DNA from: Megalopta genalis
Lineage: Eukaryota > Arthropoda > Insecta > Hymenoptera > Halictidae
Assembly: GCF_051020955.1 (NCBI RefSeq)
Contig: NW_027476782.1
Span: 1 to 64,000, forward strand
Reading direction: 5' to 3'
Length of the DNA: 64,000 nt
The notes under the pieces were generated by a model. The model did no database searches. It was not told the DNA's origin and saw only the letters and a list, made by a program, of their open reading frames with translations. The translations under genes were made by a program, and so were the position numbers. Below are positions 24,254-38,900 of the stretch, piece by piece (position 1 is the stretch's first letter; each line of letters begins with the position of its first letter).

Positions 24254-27200
24254 TTGATGCTAAATCATTCGTTTCTCATGGATTTGAAGCTAAACCTTCT
24301 ACATCCCATGGATTTGAAGCTAAATCATGTGTTTGGCATGGATTTGAAGCTAAACCTTATACATCGCATTGATTTGCATCTGAATCATGTGTTTCGCATG
24401 GATTTGAAGCTAACTCGATTGTGTCGCATGCAGTTTAAGCTAAATCATGTATATCACAAGTATTTGAATCTAAACCATTTGATTCGGATGGGATTTGAAG
24501 CTAAGCCTTCTACTTCACACTGATTTGATGCTGAGTCATGTCTTTCGCATGGATTTGAAGCTAACTCGTTTGTTTCGCATGCAGTTGTAGCTAAATAATG
24601 TATATCACAAGTATTTGTAGCTAAACCATTTGTTTGCATGGATTTGAAGCTAAGCCTTCTACTTCGCATTGATTTGAAGCTAAATCATTTGTTTCGCATC
24701 GATTTGAAGCTAAACCTTCTACATCGCATGGATATGATGCTAAACCTACTACATCGCATTGATTTGCAGCTAAATCATGTGTTTCGCATGGATTTGAAGC
24801 TAACTCGTTCGTTGCGCATGCAGTTAAATGTAAATAACGTATATCACAAGTATTTGATGCTAAACCATTTGTTTCGCTTAGATTTGAAGTTAAGCCTTCT
24901 ACTTCGCATTAATAGGAAGCTAAATCACGTGTTTTGAATGGATTTGAAGTTAAACCTTCTACATCGCATTGATTTAAACCTAAATCATGTGTTTCGCATG
25001 TATTTGAAGCTAACTCGTTTGTTTCGCATGCAGTTGTAGCTATATAATGTATATCACAAGTATTTGTAGCTAAATCATTTGTTTCGCATGGATTTGAAGC
25101 TAAGCCTTCTACTTCGCATTGATTTGAAGCTAAATCATTTGTTTAGCATAGAACTGAAGCTACCTCGTTTGTTCCTCCTGCTTTTGAAGCTATATCACTT
25201 ATATCGCAAGTATTTGAAGCTAAATCATATGTGTCGCATGGATTTGAAGCTGAACCTTCTACATCGAATTGATTTGAAGCTAAATCTTGTGTATCGCATG
25301 GATTTGAAGCTAAACCTTCTACATCGCATTGATTTGAAGCTAAATCATGTGTTTCGCATGGATTTGAAGCTAACTCGTTCGTTTCGCCTCCAGTTGAATC
25401 TACATCACTTATATCGCAAGTATTTGAAGCTAAATCATGTGTATCGCGTGGATTTTGAAGCTAACTCGTTTGTTACGCATGCAGTTGTTGCTAAATAATG
25501 TATATCACAAGTATTTGTAGCTAAATCATTTGTTTCGCATGGATTTGAAGCTAAACCTTCTACATCGCATTGATTTGAAGCTAAATCATTTGTTTCGCGT
25601 GGAACTGAAGCTAAACCTTCTAAATCGCATTGATTTGAAGCTAACTCATGTGTTTCGCGTGGATTTGAAGGTAACTCGTTTGTTTCGCATGCAGTTGAAG
25701 CTATAACACCTATATCCCAAGTGTATGAAGCTCAATCATTTGTTTCGCATGGATTTGATGCTAATCCTTCTACATCGCATTGATTTGAAGCTAAATCATG
25801 TGTTTCGCATGGATTTGAAGCTAACTCGATTGTTTCGCATGCAGTTGTAGCTAAATAATGTATATCACAAGTATTTGTAGCTAAACCATTTGTTTCCCAT
25901 GGATTTGAATCTAAGCCCTCTACTTCGCATTGATTTGAAGCTAAATCATTTGTTTCGCATGGAATTGAAGCTACCTCGTTTGTTCCTCCAGATTTTGAAG
26001 CTATATCACTTATATCGCAAGTATTTGAAGCTAAATCATGTACGTCGCATGGATTTGAAGCTGAACTTTCTACATCGCATTGATTTGAAGCTAAATCTTG
26101 TGTATTGCATGGATTTGAAGCTAAACCCTCTACATCGCATTGATTTGCAACTAAATCATGTGTTTCGCATGGATCTGAAGCTAACTCGTTTGTTTCGCCT
26201 GCATTTGAAGCTATATGACTTATATTCGCAAGCATTTGATGCTAAATCATTCGTTTCTCATGGATTTGAAGCTAAACCTTCTACATTCCATGGATTTGAA
26301 GCTAAATCATGTGTTTGGCATGGATTTGAAGCTAAACCTTATACATCGCATTGATTTGCATCTGAATCATGTTTTTCGCATGGATTTGAAGCTAACTCGA
26401 TTGTGTCGCATGCAGTTTAAGCTAAATCATGTATATCACAAGTATTTGAATCTAAACCATTTGATTCGGATGGGATTTGAAGCTAAGCCTTCTACTTCAC
26501 ACTGATTAGATGCTGAGTCATGTCTTTCGCATGGATTTGAAGCTAACTCGTTTGTTTCGCATGCAGTTGTAGCTAAATAATGTATATCACAAGTATTTGT
26601 AGCTAAACCATTTGTTTGCATGGATTTGAAGCTAAGCCTTCTACTTCGCATTGATTTGAAGCTAAATCATTTGTTTCGCATCGATTTGAAGCTAAACCTT
26701 CTACATCGCATGGATATGATGCTAAACCTACTACATCGCATTGATTTGCAGCTAAATCATGTGTTTCGCATGGATTTGAAGCTAACTCGTTCGTTGCGCA
26801 TGCAGTTAAATGTAAATAACGTATATCACAAGTATTTTAAGCTAAACCATTTGTTTCGCTTAGATTTGAAGCTAAGCCTTCTACTTCGCATTAATAGGAA
26901 GCTAAATCACGTGTTTTGCATGGATTTGAAGCTAAACCTTCTACATCGCATTGATTTAAACCTAAATCATGTGTTTCGCATGTATTTGAAGCTAACTCGT
27001 TTGTTTCGCATGCAGTTGTAGCTAAATAATGTATATCACAAGTATTTGTAGCTAAATCATTTGTTTCGCATGGATTTGAAGCTAAGCCTTCTACTTCGCA
27101 TTGATTTGAAGCTAAATCATTTGTTTAGCATAGAACTGAAGCTACCTCGTTTGTTCCTCCTGCTTTTGAAGCTATATCACTTATATCGCAAGTATTTGAA

Positions 27201-30200
27201 GCTAAATCATATGTGTCGCATGGATTTGAAGCTGAACCTTCTACATCGAATTGATTTGAAGCTAAATCATGTGTATCGCATGGATTTGAAGCTAAACCTT
27301 CTACATCGCATTGATTTGAAGCTAAATCATGTGTTTCGCATGGATTTGAAGCTAACTCGTTCGTTTCGCCTCCAGTTGAATCTACATCACTTATATCGCA
27401 AGTATTTGAAGCTAAATCATGTGTATCGCGTGGATTTTGAAGCTAACTCGTTTGTTACGCATGCAGTTGTAGCTAAATAATGTATATCACAAGTATTTGT
27501 AGCTAAATCATTTGTTTCGCATGGATTTGAAGCTAAACCTTCTACATCGCATTGATTTGAAGCTAAATCATGTGTTTCGCATGGATTTGAAGCTAACTCG
27601 TTTGTCTCGCATGCAGTTGTAGCTTAATAATTTATATCACAAGCATTTGTAGCTTATCCATTTGTTTCGCATGGATTTGAAGCTAAGCCTTCTACTTCGC
27701 ATTGATTTGAAGCTAAATCATTTGTTTCGCGTGGAATTGAAGCTACCTCGTTTGTTCCTCCTGCTTTTGAAGCTATATCACTTATATCGCAAGTATTTGC
27801 AGCTAAACCATATGTGTCGCATGGATTTGAAGCTGAACCTTCTACATCGCATTGATTTGAAGCTAAATCTTGTAAATCGCATGGATTTGAAGCTAAACCT
27901 TCTACAACGCATTGATTTGAATCTAAATCATGTGTTTCGCATGGATTTGAAGCTAACTCGTTTGTTTCGCATGCAGTTGTAGCTAAATAATGTATATCAC
28001 AAGTATTTGTAGCTAAACCATTTGTTTCGCATGGATTTGAAGCTAAACCTTCTACATCGCATTGATTTGAAGCTAAATCATGTGTTTCGCATGGATTTGA
28101 AGCTAACGCGTTTGTTTCGCATGCAGTTGTAGCTAAATAATGTATATCACAAGTATTTGTAGCTAAACCATTTGTTTCGCATGTATTTGAAGCTGAACCT
28201 TCTACATCGAATTGATTTGAAGCTAAATCTTGTGTATCGCATGGGTTTGAAGCTAAACCTTCTACATCGCATTGATTTGAAGCTAAATCTTGTAAATCGC
28301 ATGGATTTGAAGCTAAACCTTCTACGTCGCATTGATTTGAATCTAAATCATGTGTTTCGCATGGATTTGAAGCTAACTCGTTTGTTTCGCATGCAGTAGT
28401 AGCTAAATAATGTATATCACAAGTATTTGTAGCTAAACCATTTGTTTCGCATGGATTTGAAGCTAAACCTTCTACATCGCATTGATTTGAAGCTAAATCA
28501 TGTGTTTCGCATGGATTTGAAGCTAACTCGTTTGTTTCGCATGCAGTTGTAGCTAAATAATGTATATCACAAGTATTTGTAGCTAAACCATTTGTTTCGC
28601 ATGGATTTGAATCTAAGCCCTCTACTTCGCATTGATTTGAAGCTAAATCATTTGTTTCGCATGGAATTGAAGCTACCTCGTTTGTTCCTCCAGATTTTGA
28701 AGCTATATCACTTATATCGCAAGTATTTGAAGCTAAATCATGTACGTCGCATGGATTTGAAGCTGAACTTTCTACATCGCATTGATTTGAAGCTAAATCT
28801 TGTGTATCGCATGGATTTGAAGCTAAACCCTCTACATCGCATTGATTTGCATCTGAATCATGTGTTTCGCATGGATTTGAAGCTAACTCGATTGTGTCGC
28901 ATGCAGTTTAAGCTAAATCATGTATATCACAAGTATTTGAATCTAAACCATTTGATTCGGATGGGATTTGAAGCTAAGCCTTCTACTTCACACTGATTTG
29001 ATGCTGAGTCATGTCTTTCGCATGGATTTGAAGCTAACTCGTTTGTTTCGCAGGCAGTTGTAGCTAAATAATGTATATCACAAGTATTTGTAGCTAAACC
29101 ATTTGTTTGCATGGATTTGAAGCTAAGCCTTCTACTTCGCATTGATTTGAAGCTAAATCATTTGTTTCGCATCGATTTGAAGCTAAACCTTCTACATCGC
29201 ATGGATATGATGCTAAACCTACTACATCGCATTGATTTGCAACTAAATCATGTGTTTCGCATGGATCTGAATCTAACTCGTTTGTTTCGCATGCAGTTGT
29301 AGCTAAATAATGTATATCACAAGTATTTGTAGCTAAATCATTTGTTTCGCATGGATTTGAAGCTAAGCCTTCTACATCGCATTGATTTGCAACTAAATCA
29401 TGTGTTTCGCATGGATCTGAAGCTAACTCGTTTGTTTCGCATGCAGTTGTAGCTAAATAATGTATATCACAAGTATTTGTAGTTAAATCATTTGTTTCGC
29501 ATGGATTTGAAGCTAAGCCTTCTACTTCGCATTGATTTGAAGCTAAATCATTTGTTTCGCATAGAACTGAAGCTACCTCGTTTGTTGCTGCTGCTTTTGA
29601 AGCTATATCACTTATATCGTAAGTATTTGAAGCTAAATCATATGTGTCGCATGGATTTGAAGCTAAACCTTCTACATCGCATTGATTTGAAGCTAACTCA
29701 TGTGTTTCGCGTGGATTTGAAGGTAACTCGTTTGTTTCGCATGCAGTTGGAGCTATACTACCTATATCCCAAGTGTTTGAAGCTCAATCATTTGTTTCGC
29801 ATGGTTTTGAAGCTAAACCTTCTACATCGCATTGATTTTAAGCTAAATCATGTGTTTCGCATGGATTTGAAGCTAACTCGTTTGTTTCGCATGCAGTTGT
29901 AGCTAAATAATGTATATCACAAGTATTTGTAGCTAAATCATTTGTTCCGCATGGATTTGAAGCTAAGACTTCTACTCCGCATTGATTTGAAGCTAAATCA
30001 TTTGTTTCGCATGGATTTGAAGCTAAGCCTGCTACTTCGCATTGATTTGAAGCTAAATCATTTGTTTGGCATAGAACTGAAGCTACCTCGTTTGTTCCTG
30101 CTCCTTTTGAAGCTATATCACTTATATCGCAACTATTTGAAGCTAAATCATATGTGTTGCATGGATTTGAAGCTGAACCCTCTAAATCGAATTGATTTGA

Positions 30201-30359
30201 AGCTAAATCTTGTGTATCGCATGGATTTGAAGCTAAACCTTCTACATCGCATTGATTTGCAGCTAAATCATGTGTTTCGCATGGATTTGAAGCTAACTCG
30301 TTCGTTGCGCCTGCAGTTGAATCTACTTCACTTATATCGCAAGTATTTGAAGCTAAATC
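24254..30359. repeat. Gta-rich domain with repeated indel-marked blocks
   Basis: A block marked by ttcggatgggatttg (+1) and catttgtttgcatgg (-2) occurs near 21,560-21,730, 24,470-24,640, 26,450-26,625 and 28,945-29,115, with spacings of 2,911, 1,982 and 2,491 bp. It recurs further right near 41.3, 45.9, 50.1 and 61.1 kb. The intervals between copies hold variable numbers of 150-bp and 510-bp cycles. Apart from these markers the register is strict, and nothing but the 30-bp repeat is present. Confidence 0.85.
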
Positions 30360-33300
30360 ATGTGTCTCGCGTGGATTTTGAAGCTAACTCGTTTGATTAG
30401 TCTGCATTTGAAGCTATATCACATATACCCCAAGTGTTTGAAGCTAAATCATTTGTTTCGCATGGATTTGGAGCTAAACCTTCTACATCGCATTGATTTG
30501 CAGCTAAATCATGTGTTTCGCATGGATTTGAAGCTAACTCGTTCGTTGCGCCTGCAGTTGAATCTACTTCACTTATATCGCAAGTATTTGAAGCTAAATC
30601 ATGTGTCTCGCGTGGATTTTGAAGCTAACTCGTTTGATTAGTCTGCATTTGAAGCTGTATCACATATACCCCAAGTGTTTGAAGCTAAATCATTTGTTTC
30701 GCATGGATTTGGAGCTAAACCTTCTACATCGCATTGATTTGCAGCTAAATCATGTGTTTCGCATGGATTTGGAGCTAAACCTTCTACATCGCATTGATTT
30801 GCAGCTAAATCATGTGTTTCGCATGGATTTGAAGCTAACTCGTTCGTTGCGCATACAGTTAAATCTCAATAACGTATATCACAAGTATTTGAAGCTAAAC
30901 CATTTGTTTCGCATGGATTTGAAGCTAAGCCTTCTACTTCGCATTAATTGGAAGATAAATCACGTGTTTTGCATGGATTTGAAGCTGAACCTTCTACATC
31001 GCATTGATTTGCAAATGAATCATGTGTTTCGCATGGATTTGAAGCTAACTAGTTCGTTTCGCCTGTATTTGAATCTATATCACTTATATCGCAAGTATTT
31101 GAAGCTAAATCATATGTGTCGCATGGACTTGTAGCTAACTCATGTATTTCGCGTGGATTTGAAGGTAACTCGTTTGTTTCGCCTGAAGTTGAATATATAT
31201 CACTTATATCACAAGTATTTGAAGCATAACCATTTGTTCCGCATGGAGTTGAAGGTAAGCCTTCTACTTCGCATTGATTGGATCCTAAATCACGTGTTTT
31301 GCATGGATTTGAAGCTGAACCTTCTACATCGCATTTATTTGAAGCTAAATCTAGTGTATCGCATGGATTTGAAGCTAAACCTTCTACATCGCATTGATTT
31401 GATGCTAAATCATGTGTTTTGCATGGATTTGAAGCTATCTCGTTTGTTTCGCCTGAAGTTGAATATATATCACTTATATCACAAGTATTTGAAGCATAAC
31501 CATTTGTTCCGCATGGAGTTGAATGTAAGCCTTCTACTTCGCATTGATTGGATCCTAAATCACGTGTTTTGCATGGATTTGAAGCTAAGCCTTCTACATC
31601 GCATTGATTTGAAGCTAAATCATGTGTTTCGCGTGGATTTGAAGGTAACTCGTTTGTTTCGCATGCAGTTGAAGCTAAATCATGTCTTTCACAAGTATTT
31701 GGAGATGAACCATTTGAATCGCATGGCTTTGAACCTTAGCCTTCTATTTCGCAATGATTTGCACCTAAATAATGTGTTTCGCATGGATTTGAAGCTAAAC
31801 CTGCTACATCCCATGGATTTGAAGCTAAATCATGTGCTTGGCATAGATTTGAAGCTAAGCCTTCTACTTCGCATTGATTGGATCCTAAATCACGTGTTTT
31901 GCATGGATTTGAAGGTAACTCGTTTGTTTCGCATGCAGTTGAAGTTAAATCATGTCTTTTACAAGTATTTGAAGATGAACCATTTGAATCGCATGGCTTT
32001 GAACCTGAGCCTTCTACTTCGCACTGATTTGCACCTCAATAATGTGTTTCGCATGGATTTGAAGCTAAACCTTCTACATCCCATGGATTTGAAGCTAAAT
32101 CATGTGTTTGGCATGGATTTGAAGCTAAGCCTTCTACTTCGCATTGATTGGATCCTAAATCACGTGTTTTGCATGGATTTGAAGCTTAGCCTTCTACATC
32201 GCATTGATTTGCAGCTGAATCATGTGTTTCGCATGGATTTGAAGCTAACTCGTTTTTTCCGCCTGCATTTGAAGCTGTATCATGTATATCACAAGTATTT
32301 GAAGCTAAACCATTTGTTTCGCATGGATTTGAAGCTAAGCCTTTTACTTCGCATTGATCTGAAGTTAAATCATGTGTTTCCCTTGGATTTGAAGCTGAAT
32401 CGTTTTTTTCGCAATGCAGTTGAATCTATATCATTTATATCGCAAGTATCTGAAGCTAAATCATTTGTTTCTCATGGATTTGAAGCTAAACCTTCTACAT
32501 CGCATTGATTTTAAGCTAAATCATGTGTTTCGCATCAATCTGAAGATAACTCATTTGTTTCGCATGCAGTTGTAGCTAAATAATGTATATCACAAGTATT
32601 TGTAGCTAAATCATTTGTTTCGCATGGATTTGAAGCTAAGCCTTCTACTTCCCATTCATTTGAAGCTAAATCATTTGTTTCGCATAGAACTGAAGCTACC
32701 TCGTTTGTTCCTCCTGCTTTTGAAGCTATATCACTTATATCGCAATTATTTGAAGCTAAATCATATGTGTCGCATGGATTTGAAGCTGAACCTTCAACAT
32801 CGAATTGATTTGAAGCTAAATCTTGTGTATCGCATGGATTTGAAGCTAAACCTTCTACATCGCATTGATTTGAAGCTAAATCATGTGTTTCGTATGGATT
32901 TGAAGCTAACTCGTTCGTTTCGCCTCCAGTTGAATCTACATCACTTATATCGCAAGTATTTGAAGCTAAATCATGTGTATCGCGTGGATTTTGAAGCTAA
33001 CTCGTTTGATTAGTCTGTATTTGAAGCTATATCACATATACCCCAAGTGTTTGAAGCTAAGTCATTTGTGTCGCATGGATTTGGAGCTAAACCTTCTACA
33101 TCGCATTGATTTGAAGCTAAATCATTTATTTCGCATAGAACTGAAGCTACCTCGTTTGTTCCTCCTGCTTTTGAAGCTATATCATTTATATCGCAAGTAT
33201 TTGAAGCTAAATCATATGTGTCGCTTGGATTTGAAGCTGAACCTTCTACATCGAATTGATTTGAAGCTAAATCTTGTGTATCGCATGGATTTGAAGCTAA

Positions 33301-34351
33301 ACCTTCTACATCGCATTGATTTGCAGCTAAATCACGTATTTTGCATGGATTTGAAGCTAACTCGTTTGTTTCGCATGCAGTTGTAGCTAAATAATGTATA
33401 TTACAAGTATTTGTAGCTAAACCATTTGTTTCGCTCGGATTTGAAGCTAAACCTTCTACATCGCATTGATTTGTAGCTAAACCATTTGTTTCGCATGGAT
33501 TTGAAGCTGAACCTTCTACATCGCATTGATTTGCAAATGAATCATGTGTTTCGCATGGATTTGAAGCTAACTCGTTCGTTTCGCCTGAATTTGAATCTAT
33601 ATCACTTATATCGCAACTATTTGAAGCTAAATCATGTGTTTCGCTTGGATTTGAAGCTAAACCTTCTACATCGCGTTCATTTGAACCAATTCATGTGTTT
33701 CGCGTGGATTTGAAAGTAACTCGTTTCTTTCGCATGCAGTTGAAGCTATATCACCTTTATCCCAAGTGTTTGAAGCTCAATCTTTGTTTCACATGAATTT
33801 GAAGCTAAACCTTCTACATCGCATTGATTTCAAGCTAACTCATTTGTTTCGCATAGAACTGATGCTAAACCTTCTACATCGCATTGATTTGAGGCTAAAC
33901 CATGTGTTTCGCATGGATTTGAAGCTAACTCGTTCGTTGCGCATACAGTTAAATCTCAATAACGTATATCACAAGTATTTGAAGCTAAATCATTTGTTTC
34001 GCATGGATTTGAAGCTAAGCCTGCTACTTCGCATTGATTTGAAGCTAAATCATTTGTTTGGCATAGAACTGAAGCTACCTCGTTTGTTCCTCCTCCTTTT
34101 GAAGCTATATCACTTATATCGCAACTATTTGAAGCTAAATCATATGTGTTGCATGGATTTGAAGCTGAACCCTCTAAATCGAATTGATTTGAAGCTAAAT
34201 CTTGTGTATCGCATGGATTTGAAGCTAAACCTTCTACATCGCATTGATTTGCAGCTAAATCATGTGTTTCGCATGGATTTGAAGCTAACTCGTTCGTTGC
34301 GCCTGCAGTTGAATCTACTTCACTTATATCGCAAGTATTTGAAGCTAAATC
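30360..34351. repeat. 3,992-bp duplicate, copy 1
   Basis: ORF-scale landmarks at 30,360, 30,601 and 31,153 recur at 34,352, 34,593 and 35,145, a constant offset of 3,992 bp. Inside the copy, about 240-bp blocks (30,360-30,600 and 30,601-30,841) are themselves duplicated, each marked by gtggattttgaagc and tttgattagtctg. GGATCC-bearing monomers reappear at 31,280, 31,550, 31,880 and 32,150. The segment 31,880-32,310 matches 14,410-14,840 (offset 17,470). The right part (about 32,340-33,450) matches about 19,760-20,870. Confidence 0.88.
31153..32508 (+). other. Plus-strand open frame of 451 codons in the GGATCC-subfamily block, probably not a gene
   Basis: This is the same M-D-L-K-L-type decapeptide frame as at 8,138-9,709, open for the same reason: the block lacks gta-ending monomers. 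Its last about 45 codons run into a different frame after a one-base insertion in tttttttcgcaatgcag near 32,410, giving a different decapeptide register (F-E-A-K). The related frame at 35,145-36,263 ends elsewhere. An unstable C-terminus between near-identical copies argues against a maintained protein. Confidence 0.65.
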
Positions 34352-35942
34352 ATGTGTCTCGCGTGGATTTTGAAGCTAACTCGTTTGATTAGTCTGCATT
34401 TGAAGCTATATCACATATACCCCAAGTGTTTGAAGCTAAATCATTTGTTTCGCATGGATTTGGAGCTAAACCTTCTACATCGCATTGATTTGCAGCTAAA
34501 TCATGTGTTTCGCATGGATTTGAAGCTAACTCGTTCGTTGCGCCTGCAGTTGAATCTACTTCACTTATATCGCAAGTATTTGAAGCTAAATCATGTGTCT
34601 CGCGTGGATTTTGAAGCTAACTCGTTTGATTAGTCTGCATTTGAAGCTGTATCACATATACCCCAAGTGTTTGAAGCTAAATCATTTGTTTCGCATGGAT
34701 TTGGAGCTAAACCTTCTACATCGCATTGATTTGCAGCTAAATCATGTGTTTCGCATGGATTTGGAGCTAAACCTTCTACATCGCTTTGATTTGCAGCTAA
34801 ATCATGTGTTTCGCATGGATTTGAAGCTAACTCGTTCGTTGCGCATACAGTTAAATCTCAATAACGTATATCACAAGTATTTGAAGCTAAACCATTTGTT
34901 TCGCATGGATTTGAAGCTAAGCCTTCTACTTCGCATTAATTGGAAGATAAATCACGTGTTTTGCATGGATTTGAAGCTGAACCTTCTACATCGCATTGAT
35001 TTGCAAATGAATCATGTGTTTCGCATGGATTTGAAGCTAACTAGTTCGTTTCGCCTGTATTTGAATCTATATCACTTATATCGCAAGTATTTGAAGCTAA
35101 ATCATATGTGTCGCATGGACTTGTAGCTAACTCATGTATTTCGCGTGGATTTGAAGGTAACTCGTTTGTTTCGCCTGAAGTTGAATATATATCACTTATA
35201 TCACAAGTATTTGAAGCATAACCATTTGTTCCGCATGGAGTTGAAGGTAAGCCTTCTACTTCGCATTGATTGGATCCTAAATCACGTGTTTTGCATGGAT
35301 TTGAAGCTAAGCCTTCTACATCGCATTGATTTGAAGCTAAATCATGTGTTTCGCGTGGATTTGAAGGTAACTCGTTTGTTTCGCATGCAGTTGAAGCTAA
35401 ATCATGTCTTTCACAAGTATTTGGAGATGAACCATTTGAATCGCATGGCTTTGAACCTTAGCCTTCTATTTCGCAATGATTTGCACCTAAATAATGTGTT
35501 TCGCATGGATTTGAAGCTAAACCTGCTACATCCCATGGATTTGAAGCTAAATCATGTGCTTGGCATAGATTTGAAGCTAAGCCTTCTACTTCGCATTGAT
35601 TGGATCCTAAATCACGTGTTTTGCATGGTTTTGAAGGTAACTCGTTTGTTTCGCATGCAGTTGAAGTTAAATCATGTCTTTTACAAGTATTTGAAGATGA
35701 ACCATTTGAATCGCATGGCTTTGAACCTGAGCCTTCTACTTCGCACTGATTTGCACCTCAATAATGTGTTTCGCATGGATTTGAAGCTAAACCTTCTACA
35801 TCCCATGGATTTGAAGCTAAATCATGTGTTTGGCATGGATTTGAAGCTAAGCCTTCTACTTCGCATTGATTGGATCCTAAATCACGTGTTTTGCATGGAT
35901 TTGAAGCTTAGCCTTCTACATCGCATTGATTTGCAGCTGAAT
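34352..35942. repeat. 3,992-bp duplicate, copy 2, leading into the long-range duplicate
   Basis: This is the second copy of 30,360-31,153 and following. It differs from copy 1 by substitutions such as tcgctttgattt near 34,782 and by lacking the monomers that copy 1 carries near 31,310-31,550. GGATCC-bearing monomers lie at 35,272, 35,602 and 35,872 (spacings 330 and 270 bp, as at 14,410 and 14,680). From about 35,590 onward it follows the 14.4-kb block instead of copy 1. Confidence 0.85.
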
Positions 35943-38900
35943 CATGTGTTTCGCATGGATTTGAAGCTAACTCGTTTTTTCCGCCTGCATTTGAAGCTGT
36001 ATCATGTATATCACAAGTATTTGAAGCTAAACCATTTGTTTCGCATGGATTTGAAGCTAAGCCTTCTACTTGGCATTGATTTGAAGCTAAATCATGTGTT
36101 TCGCATGGATTTGAAGCTAACTCGTTCGTTGTGCATGCAGTTAAATCTAAATAACGTATATCACAAGTATTTGAAGCTAAATCATGTGTTTCGCATGGAT
36201 TTGAAGCTAAACCTTCTACATCCCGTGGATTTGAAGCTAAATCATGTGTTTGGCATGGATTAGAAGCTATAACTTCTACATCGCATTTATTTGCAGCTGA
36301 ATCATGTGTTTCGCATGGATTTGAAGCTAACTCGTTCATTTCGCCTGTATTTGAATCTGTTTAACTTATATGGCAAGTATTTGATGCTAAATCATGTGTT
36401 TCGCTTGGATCCGAAGCTAAACCTTCTACATCGCATTGATTTGAAGCTAAATCGTGTGTTTCGCATGGATTTGATGCAAACACGTTTGTTTGCATGCAGT
36501 TGTAGCTAAATAATGTATATCACAAGTATTTGTAGCTAAACCATTTGTTTCGCATGGATTTGAAGCTAAGCCATCTACTTCGCATTGATTTGAAGCTAAA
36601 TCATTTGTTTCGCATGAAATTGAAGCTACCTCGTTTGTTCCTCCTGCTTTTGAAGCTATGTCACTTATACCGCAAGTATTTGAAGTTAAATCATATGTGT
36701 GGTATGGATTTGAAGCTGAACCTACTACATCGCATTGAATTGAAGCTTAATCGTGTGTTTCGCATGGATTTGAAGCTACGCCTTCTACTTCGTACTGTTT
36801 TGAAGCTTAATCATGTGTTTTGCATGGATTTGAAGCTATCTCTTTTGTTTCGCCTGCAGTTGAATCTCTATCACTTACATCACAAGTTTTTGAAGCATAA
36901 CCATTTGCTCCGCATGGATTTGAAGCTACGGCTTCTACTTTCCATTGATTTGAAGCTAAATCATCTGTTTCGCTTGGATTTGAAGCTAACACGTTTGATT
37001 CACATGCAGTTGAAGCTAAATCATGTATTCCACAAGAATTTGAAGCCGAACCATTAGATTCGCATCGATTTGAAGCTGAGCCTTCTACTTCGCACTGATA
37101 TGAAGCTAAATCATGTGTCTCGCTTGGATTTGAAGCAAAGCCTTCTACTTCGAATTGATTTGAATCTAAATCATGTATTTCGCATGGATCTGAAGCTAAC
37201 TCGTTTGTTTCGCCAGCATTTGAAGCTATATCACTTATATTCGCAAGTATTTGTTGCTAAATCATTCGTTTCGCATGGCTTTGAAGCTAACCCTTTTACT
37301 TCGCATTGATTTGAAGTTAAATCATGTGTTTCCCTTGGATTTGAATCTGAATCGTTTTTTTCGCATGCAGTTGAATCTATATCATTTATATCGCAAGTAT
37401 CTGAACTAAATCATTTGTTTCTCATGGATTTGAAGCTAAACCTTCTACATCCCATGGATTTGAAGCTAAATCATGTGTTTGGCATGGATTTGAAGCTAAA
37501 CCTTCTACATCGCATTGATTTGCATCTGAATCATGTGTTTCGCATGGATTTGAAGCTAACTCGTTTGTGTCGCATGCAGTTGAAGCTAAATCATGTATAT
37601 CACAAGTATTTGAATCTAAACCATTTGATTCGCATGGGATTTGATGCTAAGCCTTCTACTTCACACTGATTTGATGCTGAATCATGTCTTTCGCATGGAT
37701 TTGAAGCTAACTCGTTCGTTTCGCCTGCAGTTGAATCTACATCACTTATATCACAAGTAATTGAAGCTAAATCATGTGTATCGCGTGGATTTTGAAGCTA
37801 ATTCGTTTGATTAGTCTGCATTTGAAGCTATATCAATTATACCCAAAGTGTTTGAAGCTAAATCATTTGTTTCGCATGGATTTGAAGCTAAACCTTCTAC
37901 ATCGCATTCATTTGAAACTAAATCATGTGTTTCGCCTGGATTTGAAGGTAAGTCGTTTGTTTTGCATGCAGTTGAAGCTATATCACCTTTATCCCAAGTG
38001 TTTGAAGCTAAATCATATGTGTCGCATGGATTTGAAGCTGAACCTACTACATCGCATTGATTTGAAGCTAAATTTTGTGTATCGCATGGATTTAAAGCTA
38101 AACCTTCTACATCGCATTGATTTGAAGCTAAATCATGTGTTTCGCATGGATTTGATGCTAACTCGTTCGTTTCGCCTGCAGTTGAATCTACATCACTTAT
38201 ATCGCAAGTATTTGGAGCTAAATCATGTGTATCGCGTGGATTTGAAGCTAACTCGTTTGTTTCTCCTGTATTGGAAGCTGTATCATTTATATCGCAAGTA
38301 TTTGAAGCTAAACCATTTGTTTCGCATGGATTTGAAGCAAAGCCTTCTACTTGGCATTGAATTGAAGCTAAATCGTGTGTTATGCATGGATTTGAAGCTA
38401 ACTCGTTTGTTTCTCCTGTATTTGACGCTGTATCATTTATATCGCAAGTATTTGAAGCTAAACCATTTGTTTCGCATGGATTTGAAGCTAAGCCTTTTAC
38501 TTCGCACTGATTTGAAGTTAAATCATGTGTTTCGCGTGGATGTGAAGGTAACTCGTTTGTTTCGCATGCAGTTGTAGCTAAATAATGTATATCACAAGTA
38601 TTTGTAGCTAAATTATTTGTTTCGCATGGATTTGAAGCTAAACCTTCTACATCGCATTGATTTGCAGCTAAATCATGTGTTTTGCATGGATTTGAAGCTA
38701 ACTCGTTCGTTTGGCCTGCAGTTGAATCTACATCACTTATATCGCAAGTATTTGAAGCTAAATGATGTGTATCGCGTGGATTTTGAAGCTAACTCGTTTG
38801 ATTAGTCTGCATTTGAAGCTATATCACTTATACGCCAAGTGTTTGAAGCTAAATCATTTGCTTCGCATGGATTTGGAGCTAAATCTTCAACATCGCATTG

